Shown here: positions 9,461 to 22,209 of the stretch, in pieces
Numbering within the stretch: position 1 is the stretch's first letter
Layout of the letters: each line of letters starts with the position of its first letter
Assembly (NCBI RefSeq): GCF_024267675.1
Contig: NZ_JALDYX010000012.1
Coordinates: 60,866-124,865 of the forward strand
Source: Marinobacterium sedimentorum
GTDB lineage: Bacteria > Pseudomonadota > Gammaproteobacteria > Pseudomonadales > Balneatricaceae
Direction of reading: 5' to 3'
DNA length: 64,000 nt
Position numbers and translations under genes: made by a program
The notes under the pieces: model-generated
Told to the model about the DNA's origin: nothing
Databases searched by the model: none
What the model saw: only the letters and a program-made list of their open reading frames with translations

Positions 9461-10338
9461 TGGCTGCAATGAAACGGGGCCTGGGACGCGGGCTGGATGC
9501 GTTACTGTCCACTGTGGAACAGGTACATGAACCGGTGACCAGGGAGTCGGTCGCGCCGCTGGACGGTTACCGTCTGCTGTCGGTCGACGCCATTCAGCGC
9601 GGCCGTTATCAGCCCAGGCGCGATCTTGAGCCCGGTGCCCTGGAAGAGCTGGCCGACTCCATTCGTGCCCAGGGCATCATGCAGCCGATAGTGGTGCGCT
9701 CGGTGGACGGCAACGACCGCTTCGAGATCATTGCCGGTGAGCGCCGCTGGCGCGCCGGTCAAATGGCGGGCCTGACGGAAATCCCGGTGCTGGTACGCGA
9801 AGTCTCCGATGAGTCCGCCATTGCCATGGCGCTGATCGAAAACATTCAGCGCGAAAACCTCAATCCCATCGAGGAAGCCGTGGCACTGCAGCGGCTGCAG
9901 CAGGAATTCGAGCTGACGCAGCAGCAGGTGGCCAAGGCCGTCGGCAAGTCGCGCTCCACCATCGCCAACCTGCTGCGGCTGATGAAGCTGGAGGAGGAGG
10001 TCAAGAAAATGCTCGACTACGGCGACCTCGAAATGGGGCATGCCCGTGCCCTGCTGGCGCTTGAAAGCGAAGCTCAGCTTGAAGCTGCACGAGACGTGGT
10101 TGCCCGTGGCCTCACGGTGCGTCAGACCGAAGCCCTGGTGCGCAAGTTGCAAACTCCCCAGCCACAGACTGCAGAACCGGCCCGGCAGGATCCGGCACTG
10201 GAGCAACTGGCCGGTGAACTGTCGGCCCGCTTTTCAGCACTGGTGTCCATCAGTCGCAATACCCGGGGTAAGGGCAAGATCAGCATTGCCTACAATAGCG
10301 AAGCCGAATTGAATGCCATTCTTGAAAATCTGAAATAG
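9460..10338 (+). CDS. parB: Chromosome-partitioning protein ParB (Spo0J)
   Basis: ParB is a parS-binding CTPase clamp that loads on origin-proximal DNA. The 292-residue protein starts MAAMKRGLGRGLDALLS; the downstream ATG at 9469 would give the more common MKRGLG start. The ParB/Srx domain has the IAGERRWRA box, followed by ENIQRENLNPIEEA and the helix-turn-helix around QQQVAKAVGKSRSTIANLLRL. The C-terminal dimer domain ends EAELNAILENLK. I found no perfect parS palindrome in the window by eye. Confidence 0.95.
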   Translation: MAAMKRGLGRGLDALLSTVEQVHEPVTRESVAPLDGYRLLSVDAIQRGRYQPRRDLEPGALEELADSIRAQGIMQPIVVRSVDGNDRFEIIAGERRWRAGQMAGLTEIPVLVREVSDESAIAMALIENIQRENLNPIEEAVALQRLQQEFELTQQQVAKAVGKSRSTIANLLRLMKLEEEVKKMLDYGDLEMGHARALLALESEAQLEAARDVVARGLTVRQTEALVRKLQTPQPQTAEPARQDPALEQLAGELSARFSALVSISRNTRGKGKISIAYNSEAELNAILENLK

Positions 10339-10450
10339 ATATTAATTAAATCATGTTGATTGTTTTTTAATCTTTTGTTTACTTCCGGCCATTTGGATAG
10401 TCGTCTGTTTTGCTGTCCTGTGAACACTTTCTAATGACTTCGTAACCTAA

Positions 10451-10523
10451 AAGGTACCTTCCTAGTACCTTAGTGCAAAAGGCGCTGACTTCGGTTGATG
10501 CCATACAGCAATACCCCTATAAT
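10451..10523 (+). promoter_or_regulatory. atp operon promoter with upstream inverted repeat
   Basis: TTGATG (10495-10500) and a perfect TATAAT (10518-10523) are separated by 17 bp, giving a strong sigma-70 promoter 66 bp before atpI. Just upstream, AAGGTAC (10451-10457) and GTACCTT (10465-10471) form a 7-bp inverted repeat that could be an operator. Confidence 0.75.
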
Positions 10524-10589
10524 CGGCACGCTGTTTAAGGGGGGAAAGGTCGGAGCCATTCGTCAGGGCTTGTAATTCTCGGGGAAAAC

Positions 10590-11838
<1,249 letters not shown>

Positions 11839-11842
11839 GTGA

Positions 11843-12151
<309 letters not shown>

Positions 12152-12217
12152 TAAGTAGAATCGATCCTGTTCCCCTATGGGTAACTACTTAATTAGACAA
12201 CCGCGAGAGGTAATGGC

Positions 12218-12688
12218 GTGAATATCAATCTAACCATCATTGGTCAGGCCATTGCATTCTTCTTGTTTGTAGTTTTCTGCATGAAGTATGTGTGGCCACC
12301 GATTACCGGTGCCCTGGCAGAGCGCAAAAAGAAGATTGCTGAAGGCCTGGACGCTGCCGACCGCGCTACACGTGATTTGCACCTGGCCCAGGAAAAGGCC
12401 ACGTCCAATCTGCGTGAGAGCAAGCTGGAAGCAGCCGCCATCATTGAACAAGCCAATAAGCGGGCGAGCCAGATCGTCGATGAAGCCAAAGAGCAGGCAC
12501 GTGTAGAAGCTGACCGTGTCAAGCTAGCCGCTCAGGCAGAAATCGAGCAAGACGCCAACCGTGCCAAGGAAGCCCTGCGTTCGCAGGTTGCAGCCCTGGT
12601 TGTGGCCGGCGCCGAGAAGATCCTGGAAGCCTCTATTGACGAGAAAGCCCACGCACAGCTGCTTGATAAGCTGGCTGCTGAGCTTTAA
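12218..12688 (+). CDS. atpF: F0F1 ATP synthase subunit b
   Basis: Subunit b is the peripheral-stalk dimer subunit. The 156-residue protein has one N-terminal membrane helix ([20 protein letters not shown]), the WPPI hinge and a long charged coiled coil to the C-terminus. It begins with GTG after GAGAGG; an ATG five bases earlier is out of frame and hits a stop at once. Confidence 0.96.
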   Translation: MNINLTIIGQAIAFFLFVVFCMKYVWPPITGALAERKKKIAEGLDAADRATRDLHLAQEKATSNLRESKLEAAAIIEQANKRASQIVDEAKEQARVEADRVKLAAQAEIEQDANRAKEALRSQVAALVVAGAEKILEASIDEKAHAQLLDKLAAEL

Positions 12689-12697
12689 GCGAGGTTT

Positions 12698-13237
12698 ATG
12701 ATGGCTGAACTCAACACAGTCGCTCGGCCCTATACAAAAGCTGCGTTTGAATATGCGCTGGCTGAGGGAACACTCGACGCCTGGTCCGACATGCTCAAAC
12801 TTTCTGCCGCTGTCGCGCAGGACGAGCATATGGCCCGGGTGTTAGGTAACCCTGCGTTTACCAGCGAGCAGAAAGCTCAGGCGATGCTCAGTGTCTGTGA
12901 AGACAGCCTGAGCGCTCCCGGCAGGAACTTTATTGCCCTGCTGGCGGAAAATCGTCGTTTGGCTCTGCTGCCGGAAATCCTGGCGCAGTTCGAGCAGCTG
13001 AAAGCCAATCAGCAAAAGTCCGTCGATATAGACGTGACTACGGCTTTCGAACTGGACGAGCAGCAGCAACAGAAACTTACTCAGGCTATCGGTGCCAAGC
13101 TGGGCCGCGAAGTGAAAATGACCTCTCAGGTAGACAAGTCTATCCTGGGTGGCGTTGTGATTCGTAGCGCAGACCTGGTGATCGACGGTTCGGTCCGTGC
13201 CCGACTGGCAAAACTGACCGAAGCGATGAGCTCCTGA
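12698..13237 (+). CDS. atpH: F0F1 ATP synthase subunit delta
   Basis: The delta subunit caps the F1 crown and binds subunit b. It has 178 or 179 residues, as two consecutive ATG codons are available (12698 and 12701). It starts MAELNTVARPYTKAAFEYA and ends in the conserved GGVVIRSADLVIDGSVRARLAKL segment. Confidence 0.96.
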   Translation: MMAELNTVARPYTKAAFEYALAEGTLDAWSDMLKLSAAVAQDEHMARVLGNPAFTSEQKAQAMLSVCEDSLSAPGRNFIALLAENRRLALLPEILAQFEQLKANQQKSVDIDVTTAFELDEQQQQKLTQAIGAKLGREVKMTSQVDKSILGGVVIRSADLVIDGSVRARLAKLTEAMSS

Positions 13238-13252
13238 GGCTGAGGAAAAATC

Positions 13253-14797
13253 ATGCAGCAACTGAATCCATCTGAGATCAGCGAGATTCTCAAGAAGCGT
13301 ATCGAGAAACTCGATGTGTCTTCTGAAGCCCGCAACGAGGGCACTATCGTCAGCGTATCCGATGGTATCATCCTGATCCACGGTCTGGCTGATGTCATGT
13401 ACGGGGAAATGATCGAATTTCCCGGCGGTGTATACGGTCTGGCACTGAACCTGGAGCGTGACTCCGTCGGTGCCGTGGTACTGGGTGACTACCAGGATCT
13501 GGTCGAGGGCATGACTGCCCGTTGTACCGGCCGCATCCTGGAAGTACCTGTTGGTCCGGAACTGCTCGGTCGCGTCGTAGACGCCCTGGGTATTCCGATC
13601 GACGGCAAGGGTCCGCTCGAAACCAAGATGACCGATGCAATTGAAAAAGTTGCACCGGGCGTTATCGATCGTCAGTCGGTTGATCAGCCGGTTCAAACCG
13701 GTCTGAAAGCCATCGATGCGATGGTTCCAATCGGCCGTGGCCAGCGTGAGCTGATCATCGGTGACCGTCAGATCGGTAAAACGGCGATCGCCATTGACGC
13801 GATCATCAATCAGAAAGGTACAGGCATCAAGTGTATCTACGTCGCAATCGGGCAGAAACAGTCCACCATTGCCAACGTGGTACGCAAGCTGGAAGAGCAT
13901 GGCGCGATGGATCACACCATCGTTGTCGCTGCCGGCGCATCTGATCCTGCTGCCATGCAGTTCCTGGCGCCTTACGCCGGTGCAACCATGGGTGAGTATT
14001 TCCGCGACCGCGGTGAAGACGCCCTGATTGTATTTGACGACCTGACCAAGCAGGCCTGGGCTTATCGCCAGATCTCCCTGCTGCTGCGTCGTCCGCCGGG
14101 CCGTGAAGCTTACCCGGGTGATGTATTCTACTTGCACTCCCGTCTGCTGGAACGTGCTGCGCGTGTGAACTCTGACTACGTCGAGAAGTTCACCAACGGT
14201 GAAGTGACAGGCCAGACTGGCTCGCTGACGGCGCTGCCGATCATCGAGACTCAGGGCGGCGACGTATCGGCATTCGTACCGACCAACGTTATCTCCATCA
14301 CCGATGGTCAGATCTTCCTGGAGTCCAGCCTGTACAACTCAGGTATTCGCCCGGCGATCAACGCAGGTCTGTCTGTATCCCGTGTCGGTGGTGCAGCCCA
14401 GACCAAGATCATCAAGAAACTGGGTGGCGGTGTGCGTCTGGCACTGGCTCAGTACCGTGAGCTGGCTGCGTTCGCGCAGTTTGCCTCCGACCTTGATGAC
14501 GTGACCCGCGGTCAGCTGGAACACGGTCAGCGCGTTACCGAGCTGATGAAGCAGAAACAGTACTCTCCGATGTCGGTTGCCGATATGGGTCTGAGCCTGT
14601 ATGCCGCGAACGAAGGCTTCCTGAACGATGTTGAGCTGAACAAGATTGGTGCCTTTGAATCGGCCCTGATCTCCTACTTCAAGTCCGAACATGCGGACCT
14701 GATGGCTCAGGTTAACGTTGCCGGTGCCTACAACGACGAGATTGCGGCGCAGTTCAAGGCCGGAATCGAGAAGTTCAAGTCAACCCAGACCTGGTAA
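13253..14797 (+). CDS. atpA: F0F1 ATP synthase subunit alpha
   Basis: This is the non-catalytic nucleotide-binding F1 subunit, 514 residues. The P-loop at about 170-177 reads GDRQIGKT, with Ile where many homologues have Thr. The alpha/beta signature [17 protein letters not shown] and the KQ(Y)SPMSV region are intact. It lies 15 bp after atpH. Confidence 0.98.
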   Translation: MQQLNPSEISEILKKRIEKLDVSSEARNEGTIVSVSDGIILIHGLADVMYGEMIEFPGGVYGLALNLERDSVGAVVLGDYQDLVEGMTARCTGRILEVPVGPELLGRVVDALGIPIDGKGPLETKMTDAIEKVAPGVIDRQSVDQPVQTGLKAIDAMVPIGRGQRELIIGDRQIGKTAIAIDAIINQKGTGIKCIYVAIGQKQSTIANVVRKLEEHGAMDHTIVVAAGASDPAAMQFLAPYAGATMGEYFRDRGEDALIVFDDLTKQAWAYRQISLLLRRPPGREAYPGDVFYLHSRLLERAARVNSDYVEKFTNGEVTGQTGSLTALPIIETQGGDVSAFVPTNVISITDGQIFLESSLYNSGIRPAINAGLSVSRVGGAAQTKIIKKLGGGVRLALAQYRELAAFAQFASDLDDVTRGQLEHGQRVTELMKQKQYSPMSVADMGLSLYAANEGFLNDVELNKIGAFESALISYFKSEHADLMAQVNVAGAYNDEIAAQFKAGIEKFKSTQTW

Positions 14798-14870
14798 CAG
14801 CCCTAGGGCAGAGGGTCTGCGGGCTTAACCCCGCAGACCGATAACCGGTTCAAGGTATAAAGGCGGAACT

Positions 14871-15734
14871 ATGGCAGTCGGAAAAGAGATAAAGACGCAA
14901 ATTGCGAGCATCAGCAGCACGCGCAAAATTACTAGCGCCATGGAAATGGTGGCCGCCAGTAAGATGCGCAAGGCTCAGGATCGCATGCAGTCGTCCCGAC
15001 CGTACGCTCGCAGTATCCGTGGCGTTATTCAGCATCTGGCGAAATCCAATCCTGAATATTCTCACCTGTACATGCAGGAACGTGAGGCCAAGCGTGTCGG
15101 CTACATAGTTGTAGCCAGTGACCGTGGTCTCTGTGGCGGCCTGAACACCAATTCGTTCAAGGCCACCATCGCCAGCATGAAGGGTTACCACGACAAGGGC
15201 GTTGCGATCGAAGTCTGTGCGCTGGGCGCAAAGGCACTGACCTTCTTCAAGAGCTACGGCGGCAACGTGGTAGCAGCGAAAACGCATCTGGGTGACGCAC
15301 CTGTACTGTCTGAGCTGATCGGCTCGGTCAAGGTGATGTTCGATGCGTTTGCAGAAGGCAGGCTGGATCGCCTGTTTGTGGTGTCGAACGAATTCGTCAA
15401 CACCATGACACAGAAACCCGTGGTTGAGCAGGTACTGCCGCTGCGGGCTGAAGACGACGATAAACAGCTGAGCCATCACTGGGATTACATCTACGAACCG
15501 GACGCGAAAGAGCTGCTCAACGGGCTGCTCAGTCGTTACGTCGAGTCGGTAGTCTACCAGGCGGTGGTCGAGAACAATGCCTGTGAACAGGCAGCCCGTA
15601 TGCTGGCGATGAAGAACGCAACAGATAACGCCGGTGACCTAATAGACGAGCTGAAGATGGTTTACAACAAGGCTCGTCAAGCTGCGATTACTCAGGAAAT
15701 TTCCGAGATCGTCAGCGGTGCCGCTGCAGTTTGA
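14871..15734 (+). CDS. atpG: F0F1 ATP synthase subunit gamma
   Basis: The gamma subunit is the central rotor shaft, 287 residues. The N-terminal helix motif [19 protein letters not shown] and the C-terminal helix ending [19 protein letters not shown] are the two coiled-coil strands. [10 protein letters not shown] is the family signature. Confidence 0.97.
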   Translation: MAVGKEIKTQIASISSTRKITSAMEMVAASKMRKAQDRMQSSRPYARSIRGVIQHLAKSNPEYSHLYMQEREAKRVGYIVVASDRGLCGGLNTNSFKATIASMKGYHDKGVAIEVCALGAKALTFFKSYGGNVVAAKTHLGDAPVLSELIGSVKVMFDAFAEGRLDRLFVVSNEFVNTMTQKPVVEQVLPLRAEDDDKQLSHHWDYIYEPDAKELLNGLLSRYVESVVYQAVVENNACEQAARMLAMKNATDNAGDLIDELKMVYNKARQAAITQEISEIVSGAAAV

Positions 15735-15760
15735 TGCAGTAAACGGGTTTCAACGTTTAA

Positions 15761-17149
<1,389 letters not shown>

Positions 17150-17183
17150 GGTTCAGGTCGGAAACCTTTAAGAGGTAACAAGC

Positions 17184-17609
17184 ATGGCTATGACTGTTCA
17201 TTGCGATATCGTGAGTGCCGAGGGCGAAGTTTTCTCCGGCCTGATCGAGTTCGTATCGGTAACAGGTAGCCTGGGTGACCTGGGTATCTACCCCGGTCAC
17301 GCTCCGCTTCTGACGGAACTGAAACCAGGCCCTGTCGAGCTGCGCAAGCAGGGCGGCCAGGAAGACGTATTTTACGTCTCCGGCGGCTTCCTCGAAGTGC
17401 AACCGCACAAGATCATAGTGCTGGCAGACACCGCTCTGCGTGCCAATGATCTGAGTGAAGCGGCGGCGCTCGAGGCACAGACGCATGCGCAACAGGAGAT
17501 GGCTGATAAATCCGCCGAGTTTGAATACTCGCGGGCGGCCACGCAGCTGGCGGAAGCTGCTGCGCAGCTCCGCACACTGCAGCAGCTTCGCAAGAAAGGC
17601 AAACGCTGA
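17184..17609 (+). CDS. atpC: F0F1 ATP synthase subunit epsilon
   Basis: The epsilon subunit couples gamma to the c-ring and inhibits ATP hydrolysis. The 141-residue protein has the N-terminal beta-sandwich ([19 protein letters not shown]) and a C-terminal helical hairpin. ATG follows AAGAGGTAAC. The operon ends at the terminator behind it. Confidence 0.96.
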   Translation: MAMTVHCDIVSAEGEVFSGLIEFVSVTGSLGDLGIYPGHAPLLTELKPGPVELRKQGGQEDVFYVSGGFLEVQPHKIIVLADTALRANDLSEAAALEAQTHAQQEMADKSAEFEYSRAATQLAEAAAQLRTLQQLRKKGKR

Positions 17610-17630
17610 TCCTGCGAACTGATCTCGATT

Positions 17631-17662
17631 AAAAAGGGGTAGCCATTGGCTACCCCTTTTTT
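17631..17662 (+). terminator. atp operon terminator
   Basis: AAAAGGGGTAGCC pairs with GGCTACCCCTTTT around a 3-nt loop and runs into six T. It lies 22 bp after atpC. Confidence 0.95.
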
Positions 17663-17664
17663 GT

Positions 17665-17716
17665 GTTCAGGATGAACGGTATACCGCGGGCGCATGGATG
17701 CGCAGGAGCGGTAAAT
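17665..17716. repeat. REP-like palindromic element, family A (copy 2)
   Basis: It is identical over 52 bp to 1048-1099 and has the same position relative to a terminator. See the copy 1 entry for its structure. Confidence 0.8.
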
Positions 17717-17777
17717 TTTCAGTTTTCAGGTGGGGTACAACGTAGCGAAACTCAACACCGGGATGGTCACATCATTC

Positions 17778-17821
17778 CTTCCAGCTTCCAGCTTCCAGCT
17801 TCCAGCTTCCAGCTTCCAGCT
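17778..17821. repeat. Heptanucleotide tandem repeat (CTTCCAG)6
   Basis: Six perfect copies of CTTCCAG plus two bases end 10 bp before the 3' end of the TrmB-type gene. It lies in an untranslated gap between convergent genes and may vary in length by slippage. Confidence 0.9.
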
Positions 17822-17831
17822 CCGCCCCGCA

Positions 17832-18572
17832 TCACAACAGCCCCCACAGGGTATCAAACACGATCTTCTGCGCGGCCGACACTTCGCGGGAATCGATCAC
17901 CACGGCGGTGGGATAGTTTTCCGAAGCCAGGGAAATAATCGCCACCTTGGGCGGATAGATGGCGATATAGGCTGCATCCACCGGACCTTGGGTGCGAATC
18001 CATTTGCGCTCCGACAGTTCCGCATCCTCGCCGCCTTCACCAATGGCAATGACCCGCACCTGGATACCGCGGGCAATGCGCTGCACCGTATAGGTCGGGA
18101 AGGGCCGGTACAGGTGGCGGCGGATGGGTTTGGACGAAAATACCGAATAGGCGGGATTCGGCTGGCCGGACACCGTATTGAGAATATCCCGCAGCACGAA
18201 CTCAATACCGTCGTCGCCTTCATAGAACTGCACATTGGCGGCGCTGAAGTCGGGCTTGAGATGATTGAGTTCAGGGATTATCTTGCCGCGCAGCTGGCCC
18301 ACCGCATTGTCCAGCGAAGCCTGACGTTCCTGTGCCATCTGCAGCAGTACCTCAGGATCACGGGGTGAGAAGTAGCGCCGCTTGCCCTTGGGCAGGTAAG
18401 TAACAACCCCCTTGCTCTGCAGGCTCTTGAGGCACTCGTAGGCGGTGCCACGATTGATGCCGGCCTTGTCGGCAACGGTACGGATGGCGCTGGGGCCCAG
18501 GCTCAGCAGGGCGCGGTAAATGCGCACCTCGCGTTCGTCGAGGCCCAGCAGGCTAAAGATGGATTCGGTCAT
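17832..18572 (-). CDS. TrmB-family transcriptional regulator
   Basis: This is a 246-residue regulator. The N-terminal winged helix (residues about 1-70: LGLDEREVRIYRALLSLGPS, INRGTAYECLKSLQSKGVVT) is of the TrmB type, a family that often senses sugars or sugar derivatives. The C-terminal half is a ligand-binding type domain without recognisable catalytic motifs. It is divergent from glmU, with its start 122 bp from the glmU start, and a perfect inverted repeat lies directly upstream of its ATG. Inference: it controls itself and the glmU-glmS amino-sugar genes. Confidence 0.85.
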   Translation of the reverse strand: MTESIFSLLGLDEREVRIYRALLSLGPSAIRTVADKAGINRGTAYECLKSLQSKGVVTYLPKGKRRYFSPRDPEVLLQMAQERQASLDNAVGQLRGKIIPELNHLKPDFSAANVQFYEGDDGIEFVLRDILNTVSGQPNPAYSVFSSKPIRRHLYRPFPTYTVQRIARGIQVRVIAIGEGGEDAELSERKWIRTQGPVDAAYIAIYPPKVAIISLASENYPTAVVIDSREVSAAQKIVFDTLWGLL

Positions 18573-18573
18573 T

Positions 18574-18601
18574 TTGTCAAAACTTTACTGACAACTAATA
18601 T
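18574..18601. promoter_or_regulatory. Inverted repeat operator and promoter between trmB-like gene and glmU
   Basis: TTGTCA (18574-18579) and TGACAA (18589-18594) form a perfect 6-bp inverted repeat with a 9-bp spacer, one base upstream of the regulator's start codon. On the + strand TTGTCA can also act as a -35 box, with TAATAT (18596-18601) 16 bp downstream as -10 toward glmU. Confidence 0.5.
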
Positions 18602-18693
18602 TGAATCTGCTTTTGTATCAGCTAAAGTCAGCAACAACCAGTTTTACTTCAGTCAACCGGATAAAATGCGCAGCGCGCAGGATTAGCGTAACG

Positions 18694-20061
18694 ATGTCAT
18701 TGGATGTGATTATTCTGGCGGCCGGACAGGGCAGCCGTATGAAATCGAAGAAACCCAAGGTGCTGCACGGCATCGGCGGCAAGCCGATGGTGCAGCATGT
18801 GATCGATTGCGCGCTTGAGCTGGATGCGCCACGCATACATGTGGTGGTGGGGCATGGCGCCGATCAGGTGCGCGAAGCCCTGGGTAATCAGGCACTCAAG
18901 TTTGCCCTCCAGGCCGAACAGCTGGGTACCGGCCATGCCGTGGCCCAGGCGCTGGACGGCACCGAGCCCTCAGGTATCAGCCTGGTGCTGTACGGCGATG
19001 TCCCCCTGACCCGCAGCGAGACCCTGCGCCAGCTGGTTGCTATCGCTGCTCAGGACAAGCTCGGCCTGCTGACCGTAAAGCTGGCCGACCCCAGCGGCTA
19101 TGGCCGCATTATCCGCAACGACGCCGATCAGGTGGTGGCCATCGTAGAGCATAAGGACGCCAGCGAGGCGCAGCGGGCGGTGGATGAGGTCAATACCGGC
19201 ATACTGGCGTTGCCCACGAGGCTGTTGGCCGACTGGCTGCCAAGGCTGTCCAGCAACAATGCTCAGGGCGAGTATTATCTCACCGATGTCATTGCCATGG
19301 CGGCGGACCAGGGAGTGCTGATCGAGGCGATTCAGCCTGAGCACGAGCAGGAAGTGCAGGGCGTGAACAACCGCCAGCAACAGGCCGAGCTGGAGCGCTG
19401 GTATCAGCTGCGCGAAGCACAGCGCCTGATGCACAACGGCGTAACTCTGCTGGACCCGTCGCGACTGGATGTGCGCGGCAACCTGAGCGCAGGCTTTGAT
19501 GTGGTGATCGATATCAACTGCCTGTTTGAAGGCAAGGTCACCCTTGGCAACGATGTGACCATCGGCCCGAACTGCCATATCAGTGATGCGGTAATCGGCG
19601 ATGGCTGTCATATCAAGGCCAACTCCGTGATCGAACAGGCGACGCTGCAGGAAGGCTGCGATGTCGGGCCTTTTGCACGCCTGCGCCCGGGTACTGAGCT
19701 GGCGGCGGGGGTCAAGGTCGGCAACTTCGTTGAAACCAAGAAAGCCCGTATCGGTGAAGGCTCCAAGGTCAGCCACCTGAGCTATATCGGCGATGCGACC
19801 ATTGGCAGTGACGTCAATGTCGGCGCCGGTACCATTACCTGCAACTATGATGGCATCAACAAGTCACAGACCGAGATCGGCGATGGTGCCTTTATCGGCT
19901 CCAACACGGCCCTGGTGGCGCCGGTGAAGGTCGGCATGGGCGCAACCGTGGGCGCAGGTTCTACTATTACCAGGGATGTGGCCGACGATCAGCTGTCGGT
20001 GGCCCGTGGCAAGCAGCGCAATCTGGATAACTGGCCGCGCCCGACCAAGCGCCAGGACTGA
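18694..20061 (+). CDS. glmU: Bifunctional N-acetylglucosamine-1-phosphate uridyltransferase / glucosamine-1-phosphate acetyltransferase
   Basis: GlmU makes UDP-GlcNAc, the precursor of peptidoglycan and LPS. The start at 18694 gives 455 residues, the family length; the frame is open further upstream but that part is not protein-like. The N-terminal uridyltransferase starts [20 protein letters not shown], and the C-terminal half is a left-handed beta-helix of hexapeptide repeats with [19 protein letters not shown] and the acetyltransferase region [10 protein letters not shown]. Order atpC ... glmU-glmS is usual. Confidence 0.97.
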   Translation: MSLDVIILAAGQGSRMKSKKPKVLHGIGGKPMVQHVIDCALELDAPRIHVVVGHGADQVREALGNQALKFALQAEQLGTGHAVAQALDGTEPSGISLVLYGDVPLTRSETLRQLVAIAAQDKLGLLTVKLADPSGYGRIIRNDADQVVAIVEHKDASEAQRAVDEVNTGILALPTRLLADWLPRLSSNNAQGEYYLTDVIAMAADQGVLIEAIQPEHEQEVQGVNNRQQQAELERWYQLREAQRLMHNGVTLLDPSRLDVRGNLSAGFDVVIDINCLFEGKVTLGNDVTIGPNCHISDAVIGDGCHIKANSVIEQATLQEGCDVGPFARLRPGTELAAGVKVGNFVETKKARIGEGSKVSHLSYIGDATIGSDVNVGAGTITCNYDGINKSQTEIGDGAFIGSNTALVAPVKVGMGATVGAGSTITRDVADDQLSVARGKQRNLDNWPRPTKRQD

Positions 20062-20160
20062 GCTCACGAGCCCGTTAGTTACCAGTCAGTTACACAGTTA
20101 TATAGTTGCAGCCAAACCAGCCCCGCAGGGACTGGCGTCTGGCGGTCATTGTGGGGTAAC

Positions 20161-20190
20161 GGACACACCGGCAGCAAAGCCGGTGTGTCC
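20161..20190. terminator. Long hairpin between glmU and glmS
   Basis: GGACACACCGGC pairs perfectly with GCCGGTGTGTCC (12 bp) around a 6-nt loop. There is no T-run, so it may be an mRNA processing or stabilising structure or a weak terminator. Confidence 0.6.
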
Positions 20191-20237
20191 TCAAGTTAAT
20201 ACAGCAGCAGTACCCGTATAAACGGAAGGATCGAAAC

Positions 20238-22064
20238 ATGTGTGGAATCGTAGGGGCTATAGCCGCAAGGCCGGTATCGGAAATACTGCTCGAAGGCCTG
20301 CGTCGGCTGGAATACCGCGGTTATGACTCCGCCGGCATGACGGTGTGGGATGGCCGCCAGATCAACCGCCTGCGCCGCGCCGGCAAGGTACAGGCGCTGG
20401 GCGATGCCCTGGCCGAAACCCCGCTGGATGGCCAGCTGGGCATCGCCCACACGCGCTGGGCCACCCACGGCAAGCCCACCGAGAACAATGCCCATCCGCA
20501 CATGTCCGGCTCCCGCGTGGCGGTAGTGCACAACGGCATTATCGAAAACTACGAGAGTATCAAGCGTGATCTGATCGCCAGGGGCTACGAATTCACCTCC
20601 GACACCGATACCGAAGTCATTGCCCACCTGCTGGACAGCGCCATCACCGCCGGCGCCAGCGTGCTGGATGCGGTGCGTGACTCTGTGGCGCAGCTGCACG
20701 GGGCCTTTGCCCTGGGTGTAATGCACGAGGACTATCCCGGCGAGCTGATCACGGCGCGCAAGGGTAGCCCGCTGGTGATAGGTGTAGGCATAGGCGAGAA
20801 CTTTATCGGCTCTGATCCGCTGGCGCTGCTGCAGGTCACCGACCGTTTCATCTACCTGGAAGAGGGTGATGTGGCCCGCCTGCGCCGCCTTGGTATCGAA
20901 ATCTGGAACAGTGCCGGCGAGTCGGTTGAGCGCCCGGTTCTGCGGTTCGAGCATGGTTCCGGCAGCGTCGACAAGGGCGAATACAAGCACTACATGCTCA
21001 AGGAAATCTACGAGCAGCCCAGGGTCGTGCATGCGGCCATGGAAGGGCGCCTGGGTGCCGAACGGGTGCTGGAGGAAGCCTTTGGCGTGACCGCGCCGGC
21101 CATTTTCGACCAGGTCAAACAGGTGCAGATCGTGGCCTGCGGCACCAGCTACCATGCGGGCCTGATCGCCAAGTACTGGATCGAGGATCTGGCGGGCATT
21201 CCCTGCATGGTGGAAGTGGCCAGTGAATTCCGTTACCGCAAGGTGGTCTTGCCGTCGGGGACCCTGTTTGTCAGTATTTCCCAGTCGGGCGAAACCGCCG
21301 ATACCCTGGCAGCGCTGCGCGAGGTACGTGATCGCATTCTGGCGAGTCTCACCATCTGCAACGTACCGGGCAGCTCCCTGGTGCGCGAATCCGACCTCTG
21401 CCTCATGACCAATGCCGGCCCCGAGATCGGCGTGGCGTCCACCAAGGCGTTCACCACCCAGCTGGTCGCGTTGCTGATGACCACTCTGGTGCTGGGCCGG
21501 CGTCACGAACTGACTCCTGACACTGAAGCCCGGATAGTGGCCGAACTTAAAACACTGCCGGGGCTGCTGGAACAGGTACTGGGGCTGGACCCGGCCATCG
21601 AGAAAATGGCCGAAGCCTTTGCCGAGAAACAGCACGCCCTCTTTCTGGGCCGCGGTACCCTGAACCCTGTAGCGATGGAAGGGGCCCTCAAGCTCAAGGA
21701 AATCTCCTACATCCACGCCGAGGCCTATGCCGCCGGCGAGCTCAAGCATGGCCCTCTGGCGCTGGTCGACAAGGACATGCCGGTGGTCACGGTAGCGCCG
21801 CGCAACGAGATGCTCGACAAGCTCAAGGCCAACCTGCAGGAAGTGCGCGCCCGGGGCGGCGAGCTGTTCGTCTTCGCCGGCAGCCGCCAGGAAGTACAGC
21901 CCGAAGAGGGCGTGCAGGTGCTGGAACTGCCGCCGGTGCCGGGCATTCTGGAGCCCATCGTTTACACCCTGCCGCTGCAGCTGCTGTCCTACCACGTCGC
22001 CGTACTCAAGGGCACTGACGTCGATCAGCCGCGCAACCTGGCGAAGTCCGTCACGGTGGAATAG
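20238..22064 (+). CDS. glmS: Glutamine-fructose-6-phosphate aminotransferase (isomerizing)
   Basis: GlmS makes glucosamine-6-phosphate from fructose-6-phosphate and glutamine, the first step toward UDP-GlcNAc. The 608-residue protein has the catalytic Cys directly after Met (MCGIVGAIAARP), the glutaminase domain to about residue 240 and two SIS domains (CGTSYHAGLIAKYW; SQSGETADTLAALR), ending in LAKSVTVE. The last 142 bp are duplicated in degraded form at 22759-22899. The glmS 3' end is the target of Tn7-type elements in many bacteria; none is present here. Confidence 0.98.
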   Translation: MCGIVGAIAARPVSEILLEGLRRLEYRGYDSAGMTVWDGRQINRLRRAGKVQALGDALAETPLDGQLGIAHTRWATHGKPTENNAHPHMSGSRVAVVHNGIIENYESIKRDLIARGYEFTSDTDTEVIAHLLDSAITAGASVLDAVRDSVAQLHGAFALGVMHEDYPGELITARKGSPLVIGVGIGENFIGSDPLALLQVTDRFIYLEEGDVARLRRLGIEIWNSAGESVERPVLRFEHGSGSVDKGEYKHYMLKEIYEQPRVVHAAMEGRLGAERVLEEAFGVTAPAIFDQVKQVQIVACGTSYHAGLIAKYWIEDLAGIPCMVEVASEFRYRKVVLPSGTLFVSISQSGETADTLAALREVRDRILASLTICNVPGSSLVRESDLCLMTNAGPEIGVASTKAFTTQLVALLMTTLVLGRRHELTPDTEARIVAELKTLPGLLEQVLGLDPAIEKMAEAFAEKQHALFLGRGTLNPVAMEGALKLKEISYIHAEAYAAGELKHGPLALVDKDMPVVTVAPRNEMLDKLKANLQEVRARGGELFVFAGSRQEVQPEEGVQVLELPPVPGILEPIVYTLPLQLLSYHVAVLKGTDVDQPRNLAKSVTVE

Positions 22065-22209
22065 CGCGACACCAGAAGGTGTCCTTTGCTGGCCGACAAC
22101 TCATCCTTGAGCGAAGGCTACAGGATGGGCGTCGGAGCGGGAATCAGGGCGCCGCGATGAACTTTTCCGGTCACCGTCGAGTCCACTGCGCTACTGAGGA
22201 GGAACAGTG

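Noticed and set aside
8630..10338. parS sites near parAB
   Set aside because: I looked for TGTTCCACGTGGAACA-like palindromes and found none by eye; a computed search would be needed to exclude degenerate ones.
12842..14137. A 431-codon frame antisense to atpH and atpA
   Set aside because: It crosses two real genes and resembles no protein family.
20062..20237. glmS ribozyme upstream of glmS
   Set aside because: The hairpin here is a simple 12-bp stem; the ribozyme is a Gram-positive feature and its core is not seen.
20196..21995. A 599-codon open frame antisense to glmS
   Set aside because: It mirrors glmS, whose family motifs are complete; GC-rich codon use keeps the opposite frame open. 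The translation has no family features and many Gln, His and Arg in random order.
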